Shown: positions 1-8,827 of the stretch, piece by piece | How the letters are laid out: each line of letters begins with the position of its first letter | Position numbering within the stretch: position 1 is the stretch's first letter | DNA from: Tamlana carrageenivorans | GTDB taxonomy: Bacteria > Bacteroidota > Bacteroidia > Flavobacteriales > Flavobacteriaceae | Length of the DNA stretch: 64,000 bases | Direction of reading: 5' to 3' | Assembly: GCF_002893765.1 (NCBI RefSeq) | Contig: NZ_CP025938.1 | Location: 2,561,501 to 2,625,500, forward strand | The notes under the pieces: model-generated | The model's database searches: none | The model's input: the letters and a program-made list of their open reading frames with translations, nothing else | Told to the model about the DNA's origin: nothing | Program-made: the position numbers and the translations under genes

Positions 1-498
1 TCTAGCGCGTTTTAGTACAATGCCTACATCTGCTAATTTTTCATAGATCATAAATTTTTGAGAAAACATAAGTTCATTATCACCATTATAGATAAATAAC
101 ATGTAGTTTCCTGAAATTTTTAAGCCTCTAGTTTGGTCGTTTGGAATAGTGAGCCTGTAATGTGAAAAAATCTGATACGTGTTAAACGAATTTTCATACT
201 CCCTTATGCGCTGGTTGTCGAAACCATCCATGTATTCGGTTTGAATGAGTACAGAGGGGGTCCAATCTCTATTGTAGTATTTGATTTTGTAGTAAAAGTC
301 ATCTTCATCACCGTTTAAGGCATCAAACTCTATAGTAATGGGGTCACCTAAAGGTATAATGGGTAGTTGGTTTTCGGCTGTAGATCCTTTAAATTGTATG
401 GTTTTTATGTATTCAGGAGGCGGTGTTTCTTGTGTTTGAGCATAACTAAATGATAGGTTAAGGCCAAAAATAGTAAGCAAAAGAAGGTTGATTTTCAT
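1..498 (-). CDS. Type IX secretion system plug protein (DUF5103), 3' part cut by window edge
   Basis: The minus-strand frame opens at an ATG at 498 with a Sec signal peptide (KINLLLLTIFGLNLSFSYAQ) and stays open to the window edge, giving 166 N-terminal residues. The mature part has features typical of Bacteroidota DUF5103 proteins: a PPEYIKTI start, the FDALNGDEDDFYYKI segment, YNRDWTPS and GFDNQRIREYENSFNT. Members of this family plug the SprA translocon of the type IX secretion system on the periplasmic side. The family match is by recognition of these segments; the C-terminal half is not in the window. It is divergent from the nqr operon, with about 170 bp between the two starts. Confidence 0.75.
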   Translation of the reverse strand, partial: MKINLLLLTIFGLNLSFSYAQTQETPPPEYIKTIQFKGSTAENQLPIIPLGDPITIEFDALNGDEDDFYYKIKYYNRDWTPSVLIQTEYMDGFDNQRIREYENSFNTYQIFSHYRLTIPNDQTRGLKISGNYMLFIYNGDNELMFSQKFMIYEKLADVGIVLKRAR

Positions 499-624
499 GG
501 GGTAATTGTTTAAAAGAATGTAAAGATAGCAAATTTCGTACCGAGCTTACAGGTTGTTATTTAGAATGGATACAAATAATAAAACAATACGAATACAATG
601 GATATTAATACTAAAGAAATTCTG

Positions 625-632
625 TAAATTTG
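625..632 (+). promoter_or_regulatory. Probable -7 box for the nqr operon
   Basis: TAAATTTG matches the Bacteroidota -7 consensus TAnnTTTG. It would place the transcription start near 636, about 35 bases before the nqrA ATG at 671. No good TTTG lies at the right distance upstream, so the call rests on the -7 box and its position. Confidence 0.4.
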
Positions 633-670
633 CTGCAATTTTTAGACAACTAATTTCAATAAATATAAAT

Positions 671-2026
671 ATGTCAAACGACATTCGTATTAAAAAAGGT
701 CTGGATATTAAACTTAAGGGTGCAGCTGAGAAAACGGTCGAGCAAGCCATTATCAGCAACTACTGTACCATAAGGCCAGAAGACTTCCATGGAATTATCC
801 CTAAACTTATTGCGAAAGAAGGTACTGCAGTCCAAGCTGGAGATACGCTTTTTCATGATAAGTCCAACGAAAAATTAATATTTGTTTCTCCTGTTTCGGG
901 GAAAGTCGTTGAGGTTATTCGTGGACCTAAAAGGCGTATTGACGCTATTAAAATTGAAGCCGATAAAACACAGTCTTACAAAGATTTTGGAAAGATTGCT
1001 GTTGAAACTGCTAAACCAGAGGATGTTAAAGCGCATTTGCTTGCTTCGGGATGTTGGCCGTTTGTAAAACAACGTCCTTACGACGTGGTTGCAAACCCTG
1101 AGCGATCGCCAAAAGCGATTTTTATTTCAGGATATGCCAGTGCTCCTTTAGCTGCCGATTTAGATTTTACCTTACAAGGTAAAGAAGCCGAGCTACAAGC
1201 TGCGGTTACTGCTTTAGGTAAACTTACCGAAGGTACAGTACATGTTTCAGTTGGTGCAACTGCTAATTCACCGCTTTCTGGATTGAAGGGCGTTACCTTA
1301 CATAAGGTTTCTGGTCCGCATCCTTCTGGAAATGTTGGAACCCAAATCAATAAAATTGATCCTGTTAATAAAGGTGAAGTTGTTTGGACCATAGGCGCTC
1401 AGGATTTAGTGATTATCGGTGAGCTGTTGCTAACAGGGAAATTCAATGCCGAGCGTATTGTTGCCTTGGTAGGATCTTCAGTTCAAAAACCAAGATATTT
1501 TAAAACCCTTATTGGTAGTGAAGTTTCTACTATAATCTATGATAAAGGTATCGATAAAGCTGGTCATGACCGTATCATTTCTGGCAATGTATTAACAGGA
1601 AAAGAAATTAAAGCCGATGGTAGCTTAGATTACTACAGTAACGTAATTTCGGTGATTCCAGAAGGTGATGATTACGAGTTTTTCGGATGGACAAAACCGG
1701 TGTTTAACAAGGTGTCTACCTCAAGAGCATTAACGTTTTCATGGTTAAATCCTAAAAAAGTTTACGATTTAAATACCAATACAAATGGTGAGCATAGAGC
1801 TTTTGTAACGACAGGTACTTATGAAGAGGTTTTTCCTCTTGATATTTATCCATTACAAATCTTAAAAGCATGTTTGTATAAGGATTTAGATGAAATGGAA
1901 GCTTTAGGGATGTACGAAGTTGCTCCCGAAGATTTTGCCTTAACAGAATTTGTTTGTGTGTCTAAACAACCACATCAAAAAATAATTAGAGAAGGTTTAG
2001 ACTTAATGCTAAAAGAGATAGGATAA
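671..2026 (+). CDS. nqrA: Na+-translocating NADH:quinone reductase subunit A
   Basis: 451 residues, the usual NqrA length. The soluble, cytoplasm-facing subunit A belongs to the six-subunit complex that oxidises NADH, reduces quinone and exports Na+. The start at 671 (MSNDIRIKKGLDIKLKG) is chosen over an in-frame ATG 117 bp upstream, because the family begins with this KKGLDI(K/N)L segment and a -7 box lies between the two ATGs. Internal landmarks include PEDFHGIIPKLIAKEG near residue 40, GCWPFVKQRPYD near 130 and the C-terminal LEDFALTEFVC-type segment. It is first in the nqrABCDEF operon. The stop and the nqrB start overlap by one base (TAATG). Confidence 0.96.
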   Translation: MSNDIRIKKGLDIKLKGAAEKTVEQAIISNYCTIRPEDFHGIIPKLIAKEGTAVQAGDTLFHDKSNEKLIFVSPVSGKVVEVIRGPKRRIDAIKIEADKTQSYKDFGKIAVETAKPEDVKAHLLASGCWPFVKQRPYDVVANPERSPKAIFISGYASAPLAADLDFTLQGKEAELQAAVTALGKLTEGTVHVSVGATANSPLSGLKGVTLHKVSGPHPSGNVGTQINKIDPVNKGEVVWTIGAQDLVIIGELLLTGKFNAERIVALVGSSVQKPRYFKTLIGSEVSTIIYDKGIDKAGHDRIISGNVLTGKEIKADGSLDYYSNVISVIPEGDDYEFFGWTKPVFNKVSTSRALTFSWLNPKKVYDLNTNTNGEHRAFVTTGTYEEVFPLDIYPLQILKACLYKDLDEMEALGMYEVAPEDFALTEFVCVSKQPHQKIIREGLDLMLKEIG

Positions 2027-3252
2027 TGGGTTTAAAAGATAATTTACATAATTTTAAAGTTAAAAATAAAGGGAAGAAGTGGCTACCTGCTTTTTCTGCC
2101 ATTCATACATTTTTATTTTTACCTAATGAGGTTACTCATAACGGAACACATATTAAAGCTGCCGACGATTTAAAACGTACCATGAATACCGTAATCATGG
2201 CTATGGTACCGTGTTTAATTTTTGGTATGTTCAATGCAGGATACCAACATCACATTGCTTTTGATGGTATTCAAGCGGTTTCAGGTGGGTTTTTTAGTCC
2301 GGAATTTTGGACTTTAGATAACTTTTTAGTTGGTTTTTGGAAAATTTTACCACTAGTCATCGTGTCTTACGGTGTTGGTTTAGGTATTGAATTTATTTTC
2401 GCCATCATTAAAGGTCATGAAGTTGAAGAAGGCTATTTGGTAACAGGTATGTTAGTACCGTTAATTGTGCCTATCGATATTCCATTATGGATGCTAGCAG
2501 TAGCTGTAATTTTTGGTGTTGTTATAGGTAAAGAAGTTTTTGGAGGAACAGGGATGAACATTCTAAATCCTGCATTAACTATTAGAGCTTTCTTATTCTT
2601 CGCTTATCCAACTTGGATGTCTGGAGATAAAGTATGGGTTGAAGGTGCTGTAGCTAGAGATCAAGCCATTGCAGCGGGACAGAATCTAGATGCCGTTTCT
2701 GGAGAAACTATTTTAGGTAGTTTAGCACAAGGTAAAGAAGTTGCCCATTCGGTTGCCGATATGTTCTTCGGATTTATTCCAGGTTCCATTGGAGAGACTT
2801 CTACCTTATTAATTATTTTAGGTGGTTTGTTCTTAATCTTTGCTAAAATTGGAAGTTGGAGAATCATGTTATCATCAGTGCTTGGAGCCCTTGCAGTAGG
2901 ACTTATTTTTAACCAAGTTGTTGATGCTGGTGTTATTACCGAAACTAGTAAGTTTTACGGATTAATGAGTACACCATTTTGGCATCATTTACTTATTGGT
3001 GGTTTTGCTTTTGGTACCGTATTTATGGCTACCGATCCAGTAACTGCTTCTCAAACCAATAAAGGTAAATGGTATTACGGTTTCTTAGTAGGATTCATTT
3101 CTATTTTAATTCGTGTATTCAATCCTGCCTACCCAGAAGGTGTAATGTTGGCCATTCTATTAATGAATGTTTTTGCACCAACCATCGATCATTACGTTGT
3201 ACAAGGTAATGTGAAGAAAAGAAAGAAACGTTTAAAAGTAAAAACGGCTTAA
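2026..3252 (+). CDS. nqrB: Na+-translocating NADH:quinone reductase subunit B
   Basis: 408 residues, an integral membrane subunit with about ten hydrophobic segments. It carries covalently bound FMN and is part of the quinone site and Na+ path in the known complex. The expected flavinylation threonine is Thr228, in the segment DAVSGETILGSL. The usual ApbE target is written S-G-A-T; here Glu227 replaces Ala (codon GAA, 2704-2706). The N-terminal segment WLPAFSAIHTFLFLP and the loop KEVFGGTGMNILNPAL are typical of NqrB. It starts on the last base of the nqrA stop and ends 2 bp before nqrC, so it is translationally coupled. Confidence 0.96.
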   Translation: MGLKDNLHNFKVKNKGKKWLPAFSAIHTFLFLPNEVTHNGTHIKAADDLKRTMNTVIMAMVPCLIFGMFNAGYQHHIAFDGIQAVSGGFFSPEFWTLDNFLVGFWKILPLVIVSYGVGLGIEFIFAIIKGHEVEEGYLVTGMLVPLIVPIDIPLWMLAVAVIFGVVIGKEVFGGTGMNILNPALTIRAFLFFAYPTWMSGDKVWVEGAVARDQAIAAGQNLDAVSGETILGSLAQGKEVAHSVADMFFGFIPGSIGETSTLLIILGGLFLIFAKIGSWRIMLSSVLGALAVGLIFNQVVDAGVITETSKFYGLMSTPFWHHLLIGGFAFGTVFMATDPVTASQTNKGKWYYGFLVGFISILIRVFNPAYPEGVMLAILLMNVFAPTIDHYVVQGNVKKRKKRLKVKTA

Positions 3253-3254
3253 CC

Positions 3255-4007
3255 ATGGAAAATAGAACGGATAAAAATTCATATACTATAATATTTGCCA
3301 TAGCCATGGTTATCGTGGTTGGCGCATTATTAGCATTTACGGCGTCTTCTTTAAGTCCGAAAATTTCAGAAAACCAACGTATAGAAAAGCAACAAAATAT
3401 TTTGTATGCGATGGGCGTAAATGATAATGATGAATCTAGTGCCATCTTTGTTTCAACTCAAGATGCACCTGAATTATTTAATAAATACATCTCTAAACAA
3501 TTAGTAATTAAAAATGGTGAGGTTTCAGAAGATGATCAAGCCTATTTAATAGACCTTAAAAAGGATAAAGCTGCAGCTGGTGGTGATCCTGCTAAGCGTA
3601 ACTTACCTTTATTTGTTGGTGAAAAAGATGGGGTGACTCATTATATCATTCCAATTTATGGTAAAGGATTATGGGATGCGATTTGGGGCTATGTGTCTTT
3701 AGATGAAAACATGGTCATTCAAGGGGCTTATTTCGATCACAAAGGTGAAACACCTGGATTAGGAGCGAATATTAAACAGCGTTACTTTATGGATGACTTT
3801 ATTGGAGAACATGTTTTAGATGATAGCGGAACCTTTAAAGGTGTTACCGTGGCTAAAGGAAATGCCGATCCAATAAACGAAAATAAAACAGATAACGAGG
3901 TTGATGCCATTGCAGGAGCTACTATCACAGGTGATGGGGTAACAGCAATGATTAAAAGCGATTTGAAGCTTTACAAACCTTATTTCGATAATTTAAAAAA
4001 TAATTAA
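3255..4007 (+). CDS. nqrC: Na+-translocating NADH:quinone reductase subunit C
   Basis: 250 residues with one N-terminal transmembrane anchor (YTIIFAIAMVIVVGALLAF) and a periplasmic FMN-binding domain. The flavinylation motif is clear: DAIAGATITGDGV, with acceptor Thr223. The segment YGKGLWDAIWGYVSLD near residue 135 and the HKGETPGLGA segment near 163 are family hallmarks. The FMN is attached by ApbE, which is encoded 3.8 kb downstream. It is 2 bp after nqrB and 3 bp before nqrD. Confidence 0.96.
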   Translation: MENRTDKNSYTIIFAIAMVIVVGALLAFTASSLSPKISENQRIEKQQNILYAMGVNDNDESSAIFVSTQDAPELFNKYISKQLVIKNGEVSEDDQAYLIDLKKDKAAAGGDPAKRNLPLFVGEKDGVTHYIIPIYGKGLWDAIWGYVSLDENMVIQGAYFDHKGETPGLGANIKQRYFMDDFIGEHVLDDSGTFKGVTVAKGNADPINENKTDNEVDAIAGATITGDGVTAMIKSDLKLYKPYFDNLKNN

Positions 4008-4010
4008 TCT

Positions 4011-4658
4011 ATGGGACTTTTATCAAAAAAAGACACAAAGTTAATCACAGACCCATTAGCAGATAATAACCCCATTACGATTCAAGTATTAGGTATTTGT
4101 TCAGCACTGGCTATTACGGCAGAGTTAAAAGCTTCAATTGTAATGTCCATTTCTGTAATGTTTGTATTAGGATTAGGTAATGTTGTTATCTCTTTAATGC
4201 GTAACATCATTCCTTCTAAAATTAGAATTATTGTACAGTTAACTGTTGTAGCTGCTTTAGTAATTATAGTAGATCAGGTACTTAAAGCTTTTGCTTACGA
4301 GTTGAGTAAAACGCTTTCGGTTTTCGTAGGATTAATTATTACCAACTGTATTATCATGGGACGTTTTGAAGCTTTCGCTTTAGCAAATGGCCCTTGGAAA
4401 TCTTTCCTAGATGGTATTGGTAACTCTTTAGGATATGCTGTTATTCTTATCATCGTTGGTTTCTTTAGAGAATTATTAGGTTCTGGAACTTTATTAGGTT
4501 TCCCAGTATTGGGTGATCCAATTGCGAAAACAGGATTATACGCTATCGGTTACGAGAATAACGGATTTATGTTATTATCACCAATGGCCTTAATTGTTGT
4601 AGGTATCATTATTTGGGTACAACGTACAAGAAACAAAGCTTTAGTAGAAGATCATTAA
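4011..4658 (+). CDS. nqrD: Na+-translocating NADH:quinone reductase subunit D
   Basis: 215 residues with six predicted membrane segments. NqrD and NqrE form the paired membrane core of the pump and are related to RnfE and RnfA. Family landmarks are DPLADNNPITIQVLGICSAL at the N-terminus, the conserved NCIIMGRFEAFAL segment in the middle, which carries the cysteine of the membrane iron centre, and GFFRELLGSGTL near residue 155. The gene ends in TAA and a heptamer-type repeat begins at the next base. Confidence 0.96.
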   Translation: MGLLSKKDTKLITDPLADNNPITIQVLGICSALAITAELKASIVMSISVMFVLGLGNVVISLMRNIIPSKIRIIVQLTVVAALVIIVDQVLKAFAYELSKTLSVFVGLIITNCIIMGRFEAFALANGPWKSFLDGIGNSLGYAVILIIVGFFRELLGSGTLLGFPVLGDPIAKTGLYAIGYENNGFMLLSPMALIVVGIIIWVQRTRNKALVEDH

Positions 4659-4693
4659 ATAGTTGATAGTTGATAGTTATTGGTTGATAGTCA
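4659..4693 (+). repeat. Heptamer tandem repeat directly after the nqrD stop
   Basis: Five consecutive 7-mers, ATAGTTG, ATAGTTG, ATAGTTA, TTGGTTG and ATAGTCA, begin on the base after the nqrD stop. They fill half of the 76-bp gap to nqrE. Similar heptamer arrays follow other stop codons in this window (trpE, trpG, trpD and the gene at 28799). Confidence 0.8.
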
Positions 4694-4734
4694 TTTACCA
4701 CTAACTAAAAACAAAAAACTAAAAACTAAAAAAC

Positions 4735-5457
4735 ATGGAACATTTAGAATTATTTTTAAAATCAATATTTATAGATAACATGGTATTTGCCACGTTCTTA
4801 GGGATGTGTTCTTACCTTGCTGTATCTAAAAAAGTAAGTACAGCAGTGGGACTTGGTGCAGCGGTAATTTTCGTACTTGCGATCACCGTACCATTAAACT
4901 GGTTATTGGATCAATATTTACTTCAGCCAGGTGCTTTAAAATGGTTAGGAGAAGAATATGCGAGCTACGATTTAAGCTTCCTATCTTTTATCATGTTTAT
5001 CGCTACTATTGCAACCATGGTACAATTGGTAGAAATTGTTGTTGAAAAGTTTTCACCTTCATTATATAACTCATTAGGTATCTTTTTACCGCTTATCGCT
5101 GTAAACTGTGCGATTTTAGGTGGGTCGTTATTCATGCAATCTCGTGAAATTCAAACGATAGGATTGGCTGCCACTTATGGTATCGGTTCTGGAATTGGAT
5201 GGTTTTTAGCAATTCTTGCTATTGCCGCTATTCGCGAGAAAATTAGATATTCAAACGTACCACCAGCATTACGTGGTTTAGGTATTACCTTTATCATTAC
5301 TGGTTTAATGGCTATCGGATTTATGAGTTTTGGAGGTATGTTAACTGGAGGTGACGATGAAGCACCGAAGGAAGAAAAAACAGCTCAAGTTGAACCAGCT
5401 AAGGAACAATCAGAGAACAACGAAGTGATCGCTAACAACATAAAAGTAAATGAGTAG
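4735..5457 (+). CDS. nqrE: Na+-translocating NADH:quinone reductase subunit E with acidic C-terminal tail
   Basis: 240 residues, about 40 longer than the usual NqrE of roughly 200. The first 205 residues are the six-helix membrane protein, with IFIDNMVFATFLGMCSYLAVS at the N-terminus and AVNCAILGGSLFM in the middle, whose cysteine is the partner of that in NqrD. The last 35 residues form a hydrophilic tail rich in Glu, Lys and Asn (DDEAPKEEKTAQVEPAKEQS and on). It overlaps the nqrF start by 8 bases. Confidence 0.95.
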   Translation: MEHLELFLKSIFIDNMVFATFLGMCSYLAVSKKVSTAVGLGAAVIFVLAITVPLNWLLDQYLLQPGALKWLGEEYASYDLSFLSFIMFIATIATMVQLVEIVVEKFSPSLYNSLGIFLPLIAVNCAILGGSLFMQSREIQTIGLAATYGIGSGIGWFLAILAIAAIREKIRYSNVPPALRGLGITFIITGLMAIGFMSFGGMLTGGDDEAPKEEKTAQVEPAKEQSENNEVIANNIKVNE

Positions 5458-6766
5458 TATGATTTTAGCAGCAAGTACAACAGGAACTATTGTAGTAACG
5501 GTAATCGCCTTTTTAATTATTACGCTTTTATTGGTTACTTTATTATTAGTTGTAAAACAAAAATTATCACCTTCTGGTCCTGTAAAGATCACGATTAATG
5601 GTGAAAAGGAAATAGAAGTAGCTTCAGGTGGAAGTTTACTTTCAACTTTAGGAAACTCAAAAATATTCTTACCATCAGCTTGTGGTGGTGGTGGAACTTG
5701 TATCCAGTGTGAATGTCATGTTTTAGAAGGTGGTGGTGAAGCACTTCCTACTGAAGTACCTCATTTCACAAGAAAAGAATTACAACATGGAGCACGTTTA
5801 GCTTGTCAAGTTAAAGTGAAACAAGACATGAATATCACGATTCCTGAAGAAGTATTCGGAATTAAAAAATGGGAAGCTACTGTAGTGCGTAACTACAATG
5901 TGGCATCTTTTATTAAAGAATTTGTTGTAGAGATTCCTGAAGATATGGGCTACAAAGCTGGTGGATATATTCAAATTGAAATTCCACCATGTGAAGTGAA
6001 GTATTCTGATATGGATATTACTGCTCATCCAGAAGAGCATGATACACCAGATAAGTTTCAAGCCGAGTGGGATAAATTCAATTTATGGCCATTAGTAATG
6101 AAGAATAGTGAAACGGTTGAAAGAGCGTATTCTATGGCTTCTTACCCAGCTGAAGGGCGTGAAATTATGTTGAACGTTCGTGTGGCTTGTCCGCCATGGG
6201 ATCGTGCTAAAAACGGTTGGATGGATGTAAATCCAGGTGTAGCGTCTTCATATATCTTTAATCAAAAGCCAGGAGATAAAGTTATTATTTCAGGACCTTA
6301 CGGTGAATTCTTTATCAACGAGTCTGAAAGCGAAATGCTTTACGTTGGTGGTGGTGCTGGTATGGCTCCAATGCGTTCACACTTATACCATCTTTTCAAA
6401 ACCTTAAAAACAGGTAGAAAAGTAACTTATTGGTACGGTGGACGATCTAAACGTGAATTATTCTATTTAGAGCACTTCCGTGAATTAGAGAAGGAGTTCC
6501 CGAACTTTAGATTTTTCTTAGCCTTATCTGAACCTTTACCAGAAGATAACTGGCAAGTAAAAGCGGATATTGACTCTCCAGGAGATGGTTTCGTTGGTTT
6601 CATTCACAATTGTGTGATTGATAATTACCTAAGTAAACACGAAGCGCCTGAGGATATTGAATTGTATTTCTGTGGACCACCATTAATGAATAATGCGGTA
6701 CAGAAAATGGGAGAAGATTTTGGAATTCCTGATGAGCACATCCGTTTTGATGACTTTGGAGGATAG
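5450..6766 (+). CDS. nqrF: Na+-translocating NADH:quinone reductase subunit F (NADH-oxidising flavoprotein)
   Basis: 438 residues. Order of parts: an N-terminal membrane anchor (TIVVTVIAFLIITLLLVTLL), a 2Fe-2S ferredoxin domain with cysteines in SACGGGGTCIQCECHVLEGG and LACQVKV (about residues 75-125), an FAD domain with RAYSMASYP near 227, and an NAD domain with VGGGAGMAPMRSH near 302 and YFCGPPLMN near the end. It accepts electrons from NADH and feeds the rest of the pump. The start at 5450 overlaps nqrE; an in-frame ATG three codons later is possible. A terminator follows at 6808, so this ends the operon. Confidence 0.97.
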   Translation: MSSMILAASTTGTIVVTVIAFLIITLLLVTLLLVVKQKLSPSGPVKITINGEKEIEVASGGSLLSTLGNSKIFLPSACGGGGTCIQCECHVLEGGGEALPTEVPHFTRKELQHGARLACQVKVKQDMNITIPEEVFGIKKWEATVVRNYNVASFIKEFVVEIPEDMGYKAGGYIQIEIPPCEVKYSDMDITAHPEEHDTPDKFQAEWDKFNLWPLVMKNSETVERAYSMASYPAEGREIMLNVRVACPPWDRAKNGWMDVNPGVASSYIFNQKPGDKVIISGPYGEFFINESESEMLYVGGGAGMAPMRSHLYHLFKTLKTGRKVTYWYGGRSKRELFYLEHFRELEKEFPNFRFFLALSEPLPEDNWQVKADIDSPGDGFVGFIHNCVIDNYLSKHEAPEDIELYFCGPPLMNNAVQKMGEDFGIPDEHIRFDDFGG

Positions 6767-6807
6767 TAAAAAGCTTCTTATATCAATTATAAGACTATGC
6801 TATACAG

Positions 6808-6836
6808 AAAACCGATACGAAAGTGTCGGTTTTTTT
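6808..6836 (+). terminator. Rho-independent terminator of the nqr operon
   Basis: The stem AAACCGATA/TGTCGGTTT (one G-T pair) closes on a stable C-GAAA-G loop and is followed by a T run. It lies 41 bp after the nqrF stop. Confidence 0.85.
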
Positions 6837-6842
6837 ATGCCT

Positions 6843-7286
6843 TTATTTTTTAGTGATTGCCATTTCTGATGATTTAAATACCCGTTTATAATCCATCACA
6901 TTAGGTATATTGTCGAACTTACACAGTAATGTTATTACCGCTGATAGCCCTTGAAACAAAACATTTTTGTCGGTGGAGTTTGATGGTTTTTTATGACGGT
7001 GATGAAGCGGTGTTTCCAACCCACAAGCTTCTAAAAAGGCCTTCTCTATCTGAAGCAATTCTATAGGCGTATAGCCATTAAATTTTCGTCCCATAGATTG
7101 ATGTACCTGGCCAACATAATTTAAGTTTAAGCTACCATGATGGTCCGAAACATGTTTCCAACTATCGGTATTATCTAAAATATTGCCCACAGCACATTGC
7201 TTGCAACATATTGGGTTTAATTGGTTACTGTGAAAAGCGGTATATAATTTATGTATGGCTGCATCGAATCTTGTGGTCGTTTTCAT
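6843..7286 (-). CDS. Conserved hypothetical protein, cysteine-containing, between nqrF and apbE
   Basis: 147 residues with no signal peptide or membrane segment. It has a cluster NPICCKQCAVGNIL near residue 25, a second histidine-rich segment (KHVSDHHGSL) and HHRHKKPSNS in the middle; the C-terminal part looks helical. I believe small proteins of this kind recur near nqr in flavobacteria and are sometimes mislabelled as NqrF subunits, but nothing in the sequence supports an NADH or Fe-S reductase role. It is convergent with nqrF, sharing the terminator region. The Cys and His clusters could bind metal; this is inference only. Confidence 0.7.
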   Translation of the reverse strand: MKTTTRFDAAIHKLYTAFHSNQLNPICCKQCAVGNILDNTDSWKHVSDHHGSLNLNYVGQVHQSMGRKFNGYTPIELLQIEKAFLEACGLETPLHHRHKKPSNSTDKNVLFQGLSAVITLLCKFDNIPNVMDYKRVFKSSEMAITKK

Positions 7287-7442
7287 GTTTTTTTACTTCT
7301 AAGTTAATAAAAAAATCAAACGCTTCCTTTTAACAGGTTTAATAATAAGGGTTTAAGAAAATGAAAGAGCAATCATTATTAAGATGACTATCTGAATTTC
7401 TTTAAAATATTATTAAGTTTGTCTAAAGAAAAATAATTGCAT

Positions 7443-7820
7443 ATGAGTAAACCGCTTACAGAACAAGAATTACATAATTTAGCCATGAATCATGTTGGTA
7501 AAGATTTAGAAGAACGTGGTTTTGAGTTTATTGCGATTAATAGTAAGCTAAAAAAGCATCCTCAATTTGTATGTATTGATAAAAACAACCAATATTTTTT
7601 TGTAATTGTAAGAGCCGTTATTTTACCGGAAAACCCGAATAATTATGATGTTGTTTGGATGGAATCCTTTAAAAATCATGCCAGAGAACAAAATGCTAAA
7701 GTTTTATATGCTGGTGTAGGTATTGGCAGTTTAGAGTGCGAAAAAGCTTCAATTTATTTAAATACCGATTATTTGCTAGAGTACAACGGCATTCAATTTT
7801 TAGAAACCAATTTAAACTAA
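7443..7820 (+). CDS. Small conserved protein upstream of apbE, function unknown
   Basis: 125 residues starting at ATG 7443 (MSKPLTEQELHNLAMNHVGK); an in-frame TTG two codons earlier is less likely. It is a soluble alpha/beta protein with two predicted strands, FEFIAINSKLKKHPQFVCID and YFFVIVRAV. The strand pattern resembles a nuclease-like fold, but I see no complete catalytic motif and do not claim activity. It ends 14 bp before apbE on the same strand, so it is probably co-transcribed with the flavin transferase. Confidence 0.75.
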   Translation: MSKPLTEQELHNLAMNHVGKDLEERGFEFIAINSKLKKHPQFVCIDKNNQYFFVIVRAVILPENPNNYDVVWMESFKNHAREQNAKVLYAGVGIGSLECEKASIYLNTDYLLEYNGIQFLETNLN

Positions 7821-7834
7821 ACCTATTCAACCCT

Positions 7835-8809
7835 ATGAAAAAATTAACCTTTGTTATTGGTCTTTTATTTTTGGTTTCTTGTAATAAGGAGATTAGAAAC
7901 ACTAAATTATCTGGAAACGTATTTGGAACCACTTATTCTGTGATTTATCATTCAGAAAAAAATTATTCTAAACAATTTGATAGTTTGTTTGCTGTCTTGA
8001 ATCACTCGATGTCTAATTACCAGGAAAATTCCATCATTTCTAGATTAAATGAAAATGAGTTGGTTGAAGTCGACGATCATTTTATAAAGGTCTATGAGGC
8101 TTCAAAAAAAATATATGAAGAAACCGAAGGCGCTTTCGATCCTACTATTGGAGCTGTTGTAAATGCTTGGGATTTTGGACCAAAAGGAGAAATAGAACAG
8201 CTAGACACCCTTAAAATAGACTGGCTGATGCGTTCGGTGGGATTAAAGCAGGTGACATTACTAGACAATAAAATAATTAAATCCAAAGGCACCTTTTTAG
8301 ACTTCAATGCCATTGCAAAAGGTTATGGGGTTGATGTGATAGGTGAGTTTTTAGAATCACAAAATATAAATGATTATTTGGTTGAAATTGGTGGAGAAAT
8401 AAGAGTGCGAGGCATGAATGCTGAAAAAAACCACTTATGGAAAGTTGGAATTGAGAGTCCGAATTTTGAAGGCGAACATATGATTTCTGATGTCGTTGAG
8501 CTTAAAGATGAAGCTATGGCAACTTCAGGAACTTACAGGAAATTTAAAATTGACAAAGAAGGTAAGCGTTACGCTCATATTATCGACCCTAAAACCGGTT
8601 TTCCTAGTAAAACGAGCTTATTAAGTATTTCTGTGATTGGCGAAAATTGCATGACGGCTGATGCTTATGCAACTGCTTTTAAAACTATGGGCATAGAGAA
8701 GGTAAAAGCCTTTTTAAAAGACCATCCTGAACTTAAAGTGTATTTGATTTTTGAAAACGACAATCAAGAAATAGGAACTTTGGCACTTAATGGTTTTCCG
8801 GAAAATTAA
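7835..8809 (+). CDS. apbE: FAD:protein FMN transferase, lipoprotein
   Basis: 324 residues. The start at 7835 gives a lipoprotein signal peptide (MKKLTFVIGLLFLVSC, lipobox cysteine 16); the frame extends upstream but lacks such a signal. The ApbE core is visible: GTTYSVIY near residue 30, FDPTIGAVVNAWDFG near 105, LDFNAIAKGYGVD near 160, VEIGGEIRVRG near 187 and the metal-site segment MTADAYATAFKTMG near 275. The enzyme cleaves FAD and attaches FMN to threonines of exported proteins, here expected to be NqrB and NqrC. It ends 18 bp from the convergent trmL. Confidence 0.95.
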   Translation: MKKLTFVIGLLFLVSCNKEIRNTKLSGNVFGTTYSVIYHSEKNYSKQFDSLFAVLNHSMSNYQENSIISRLNENELVEVDDHFIKVYEASKKIYEETEGAFDPTIGAVVNAWDFGPKGEIEQLDTLKIDWLMRSVGLKQVTLLDNKIIKSKGTFLDFNAIAKGYGVDVIGEFLESQNINDYLVEIGGEIRVRGMNAEKNHLWKVGIESPNFEGEHMISDVVELKDEAMATSGTYRKFKIDKEGKRYAHIIDPKTGFPSKTSLLSISVIGENCMTADAYATAFKTMGIEKVKAFLKDHPELKVYLIFENDNQEIGTLALNGFPEN

Positions 8810-8827
8810 TAGCTTTTAATTTTTAAC

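Noticed and set aside
554..670. Upstream in-frame extension of nqrA
   Set aside because: The family begins at MSNDIRIKKGLD; the extension has poor composition and a promoter box lies inside it.
1078..1392. Antisense ORFs within nqr, topB, clc and cco genes
   Set aside because: They lie opposite strong family matches and have no start context or recognisable domains.
6843..7286. Annotation as an NqrF subunit
   Set aside because: No ferredoxin, FAD or NAD motif; the true nqrF is complete at 5450-6766.
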